In this document: in pieces, positions 5,826-7,859 of the stretch
Layout: each line of letters begins with the position of its first letter
How positions within the stretch are numbered: the first letter of the stretch is position 1
DNA from: Sandaracinobacteroides sp031425455
Lineage (GTDB): Bacteria > Pseudomonadota > Alphaproteobacteria > Sphingomonadales > Sphingomonadaceae
Assembly (NCBI GenBank): GCA_031425455.1
Contig: JANPJJ010000153.1
Coordinates: 1 to 7,859 of the forward strand
Reading direction: 5' to 3'
DNA length: 7,859 nt
Notes under the pieces: generated by a model
Told to the model about the DNA's origin: nothing
Database searches by the model: none
The model's input: only the letters and a program-made list of their open reading frames with translations
Position numbers and translations under genes: made by a program

Positions 5826-5879
5826 AGCCTTGGACAACGGCATCTTCCGCTCGCGCCCCTGCCCCGCTAAGCCGACCCG

Positions 5880-6485
5880 ATGTTCACAGGCATCATCACC
5901 GATATCGGCACCATCGCCGAGGTTACCCGCACCCCGGGCGCCGACCTCAGGGTCGGCATCGATACCGCCTACGACCTCTCCACCGTCGCGATCGGCGCCT
6001 CCATCGCCTGCTCGGGCGTCTGCCTCACCGTCACCTCGAAGTCCTCCGGCCGGTTTACCGTCGATGTCTCCGCCGAAACGGTCAGTCGCACGGCCGCTGC
6101 GATGTGGGCCGAAGGCGCCCGCCTCAACCTCGAACGGTCGCTGAAGGTCGGCGACGAGCTCGGCGGCCATATCGTCACCGGCCATGTCGACGGGCTGGGC
6201 ACCATCGAATTCGCCCGCCAGGTCGATGGGTCCCATCATGTCGCGATCCGCGCTCCGGCCGCACTTGCCCGAATGATCGCCGCCAAGGGCTCCATCGCGG
6301 TCGATGGCGTTTCGCTCACCGTCAACACGCTCGACGATGCAGCCGACGGCAGCGCGCTCGTCCATCTCAACATCATTCCGCACACTGCGGAATGGACGAC
6401 GCTCGGCAGCACGGCTCCCGGCAGGCAGGTCAATCTCGAAATTGACGTCCTCGCCCGCTATCTGGCGCGTATGCACCAAGTGTAA
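5880..6485 (+). CDS. ribE: Riboflavin synthase, alpha subunit
   Basis: Catalyses the last step of riboflavin synthesis, the dismutation of two 6,7-dimethyl-8-ribityllumazines into riboflavin and the pyrimidinedione; it is cytosolic and usually trimeric. The protein is 201 residues, a normal length. It shows two tandem lumazine-binding barrels: residues 1 to about 95, with MFTGIITDIG at the very start and S41/C48 in GASIACSGVCLTV, and about 96-201, with GGHIVTGHVDG (H102), AVDGVSLTVN (S145), LNIIPHTAEWTTLG and the conserved aspartate in IDVLARY (D189). S41, C48 and H102 fall at the same numbers as in the E. coli enzyme. The family-typical MFTGI start fixes the ATG although no Shine-Dalgarno sequence is seen, so translation may be leaderless or weakly initiated. 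It is followed after 57 bases by the HTH-RibBX gene on the same strand. (The symbol follows common usage; the E. coli gene is called ribC or ribE.). Confidence 0.96.
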   Translation: MFTGIITDIGTIAEVTRTPGADLRVGIDTAYDLSTVAIGASIACSGVCLTVTSKSSGRFTVDVSAETVSRTAAAMWAEGARLNLERSLKVGDELGGHIVTGHVDGLGTIEFARQVDGSHHVAIRAPAALARMIAAKGSIAVDGVSLTVNTLDDAADGSALVHLNIIPHTAEWTTLGSTAPGRQVNLEIDVLARYLARMHQV

Positions 6486-6489
6486 ACAA

Positions 6490-6530
6490 CACAATGTGAT
6501 CCAGCCTCTTGATTCTCACATTGCAATGTG
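6490..6530. promoter_or_regulatory. Candidate operator: perfect 14-bp palindrome plus an upstream half-site before HTH-ribBX
   Basis: CACATTGCAATGTG (6517-6530) is a perfect palindrome. The same half-site CAATGTG also occurs at 6492-6498 inside CACA-A-TGTG (6490-6498), so three copies of one 7-mer lie within 41 bases of A/T-richer DNA. A possible -35, TTGATT (6509-6514), and a weak -10 (about 6532-6537) would place the palindrome between them, where a bound repressor blocks RNA polymerase. The downstream gene itself encodes a helix-turn-helix, so autoregulation is a natural hypothesis. Confidence 0.6.
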
Positions 6531-6542
6531 GAATCACGGATC

Positions 6543-7808
6543 ATGCAGACGCAACTCCTCGACCGCATCCGGGATCATCTCACCGATTCGGGCCTGTCCC
6601 GCTCCGGCCTCGCCAAGGCCGCCGGCCTCCACGCCAACACGTTGCGCGATCTCGACCAGCCCGGCTGGAACCCCACCGCCGACACGCTCGCCAAGCTCGA
6701 CGCCTTCCTCCAGGGCTGCGCCCCCGGTCCGCTGGTCCCTATCGAGGAGATCATCGCCGAAGCCCGCAACGGCCGCATGTACATCCTCGTCGACGACGAG
6801 GACCGCGAGAATGAGGGCGATCTCATCGTCCCTGCCCAGATGGCCACGCCGGACGCCATCAACTTCATGGCCCGCCACGGTCGCGGCCTGATCTGCCTCT
6901 CGCTCGCCCGTCCCCGGGTCGAGCAGCTCGGCCTGCCGCTGATGTCGCGCTCCAACCGCACCCGGCACGAAACCGCCTTCACCGTCTCCATCGAAGCGAA
7001 GGAAGGCGTCACCACCGGGATCAGCGCCGCAGACCGCGCCCGGACCATCGCCGTCGCCATCGACGCCGCCAAGGGCCCGGAGGCCCTCGTCACCCCCGGC
7101 CATGTCTTCCCGCTCGTCGCCCGCGATGGCGGCGTCCTGGTCCGCGCCGGCCACACCGAAGCCGCGGTCGACGTCTCCCGGCTGGCCGGCCTCAATCCCT
7201 CGGGCGTCATCTGCGAGATCATGAACGAGGACGGCACCATGGCCCGCCTCGACGACCTCATCCCCTTCGCCCGAACGCACGGCCTGAAGATCGGCACCAT
7301 CCGCGACCTCATCGCCTACCGCATGCGCCACGATCACCTGGTCCGGAAGATCGCCGACGTCGCGATCGACAGCGAGCATGGCGGCCGCTGGACTGCGATG
7401 ACCTATGCCAACACCGCCGATTATGCCGAGCATATCGTGCTCCAGAAAGGTCGCATCGACCCGGCAAAACCCACCCTCGTCCGGGTCCATGTGCAGAGCC
7501 TCTTCACTGACCTGTTCGCCGAAGCCGGCGGCCGCTCCGGCCTCATCCCCCGCGCGATGGAGGCGATCGCCGCCCACGGCGCCGGCATCCTCATCGTCAT
7601 CCGCGATGCCCGGCCAGACGCCATCAGCGAGCAGATGAAGGCCAAAGGCCAGGGCGACCCGTTCCAGGTCCGCGACTACGGCGTAGGCGCCCAGATCCTC
7701 GTCGACCTGGGAGTCTCCGACATGATCCTCCTAGCCGGCAGCCACAGAAGCTACGTCGGCCTCGAAGGCTATGGTCTCAAAGTAATAGACGAACGCCCCC
7801 TGACCTGA
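6543..7808 (+). CDS. ribB: HTH-RibBX: 3,4-dihydroxy-2-butanone-4-phosphate synthase with N-terminal helix-turn-helix and degenerate GTP cyclohydrolase II domain
   Basis: Makes the four-carbon riboflavin precursor from ribulose 5-phosphate. The protein is 421 residues from the ATG at 6543. A GTG at 6528 would add five, but it lies inside the palindrome and has no ribosome site. Residues 4-57 form an HTH (SRSGLAKAAGLHANTLRDL at 19-37, then NPTADTLAKLDAFL). Residues about 66-262 are a complete DHBP synthase, with the acidic loop DDEDRENEGD (84-93), SRSNRTRHETAFTVSIEA, VTTGISAADRA and RAGHTEAAVDVSRLAG. Residues about 275-421 follow the GTP cyclohydrolase II fold (VRVHVQSLFTDLF, FQVRDYGVGAQILVDLGV, GLEGYGLKV). 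This part has no cysteine at all, and the RQEGRG-type active-site segment is replaced by IRDARPD. It therefore cannot bind the catalytic zinc and is presumably inactive, as described for RibBX proteins. A separate ribA must exist elsewhere. The gene lies in an apparent operon after ribE. Confidence 0.93.
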   Translation: MQTQLLDRIRDHLTDSGLSRSGLAKAAGLHANTLRDLDQPGWNPTADTLAKLDAFLQGCAPGPLVPIEEIIAEARNGRMYILVDDEDRENEGDLIVPAQMATPDAINFMARHGRGLICLSLARPRVEQLGLPLMSRSNRTRHETAFTVSIEAKEGVTTGISAADRARTIAVAIDAAKGPEALVTPGHVFPLVARDGGVLVRAGHTEAAVDVSRLAGLNPSGVICEIMNEDGTMARLDDLIPFARTHGLKIGTIRDLIAYRMRHDHLVRKIADVAIDSEHGGRWTAMTYANTADYAEHIVLQKGRIDPAKPTLVRVHVQSLFTDLFAEAGGRSGLIPRAMEAIAAHGAGILIVIRDARPDAISEQMKAKGQGDPFQVRDYGVGAQILVDLGVSDMILLAGSHRSYVGLEGYGLKVIDERPLT

Positions 7809-7847
7809 GTCTCCCCTCCCTTTAGGGGAGACTCAGGTCAGGGGGCG
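7794..7847. repeat. 24-bp perfect inverted repeat overlapping the end of HTH-ribBX
   Basis: Arms at 7794-7817 and 7824-7847 are perfectly complementary around the 6-base loop CCCTTT. The left arm includes the last codons and the TGA stop (7806-7808). The hairpin would be extremely stable and could stop or protect transcripts from either side. However, neither arm is followed by a T-run, so it is not a textbook intrinsic terminator and may be a dispersed palindromic (REP/MITE-like) element. Confidence 0.8.
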
Positions 7848-7859
7848 GGGCCGACCAGC

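Larger units (their letters stand above)
5727..5879. other. 153-base gap between XRE regulator and ribE: hairpins, no gene
   Basis: No coding region is supported. The gap holds a diverged copy of the GTA repeat (5775-5802), a 7-bp hairpin (5807-5825) and a possible weak -35 (TTGGAC, about 5830-5835). There is no clear ribosome site before the ribE ATG. The conserved elements of an FMN riboswitch are not present. Confidence 0.6.

Noticed and set aside
5727..5879. FMN riboswitch upstream of ribE
   Set aside because: The conserved FMN-element segments and its multi-stem layout could not be found in this 153-base gap.
6528..6542. GTG at 6528 as start of HTH-RibBX
   Set aside because: The codon lies inside the 14-bp palindrome, has no ribosome site, and the helix-turn-helix begins naturally at the ATG at 6543. 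It cannot be fully excluded.
7794..7847. Standard rho-independent terminator for the rib genes
   Set aside because: The stem is ideal, but G/C-rich sequence follows on the plus strand and no T-run is present on either strand, so I list it as an inverted repeat with possible terminator function only.

Overview
The window is very GC-rich, has densely packed genes and little spacer DNA, and reads as chromosomal DNA of an alphaproteobacterium. Sphingomonadales is my best guess. That guess rests on recalled family resemblance (GTA-type capsid, portal and terminase proteins, a DUF6456 protein beside them, and a RibB protein with a helix-turn-helix in front). It is not based on a marker gene.

Left two thirds (about 1-5081, minus strand): a head-morphogenesis and DNA-packaging module in gene-transfer-agent (GTA) order. 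In transcription order it holds a DUF6456-domain protein (5081-4560), a structured 221-base gap, the large terminase (4338-3025), a small two-helix membrane protein (3014-2796), the portal (2799-1669), the prohead protease (1672-1268), an array of terminator-like hairpin repeats (about 1263-1061), and the major capsid protein (1026 to beyond the left edge). The membrane protein/portal and portal/protease junctions are ATGA overlaps, which indicates translational coupling. No integrase, attachment site or replication gene is visible. A domesticated GTA is therefore more likely than an active prophage, though a fragment cannot exclude the latter.

Middle (5082-5726): an XRE-type regulator is divergent from the DUF6456 gene, with 81 bases between them. 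In Caulobacter and Rhodobacter, GTA clusters are switched on by GafY/GafZ or GafA, and in Caulobacter they are held off by the repressor RogA. The pair here, sitting next to the cluster it may govern, is a plausible local version of such a switch. This is inference.

Right third (5880-7808, plus strand): riboflavin synthase (ribE) followed by an unusual three-part protein. It has an N-terminal helix-turn-helix, a complete 3,4-dihydroxy-2-butanone-4-phosphate synthase (RibB) and a C-terminal GTP cyclohydrolase II-like domain that has lost its zinc cysteines (RibBX type). A perfect 14-bp palindrome and a further half-site lie just before this gene, which suggests that the enzyme represses or senses its own operon. 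The gene ends inside a 24-bp perfect inverted repeat.

The two most interesting points are the DUF6456/XRE pair with terminator-like repeats inside the GTA operon, and the HTH-RibBX protein with its adjacent operator-like palindrome.
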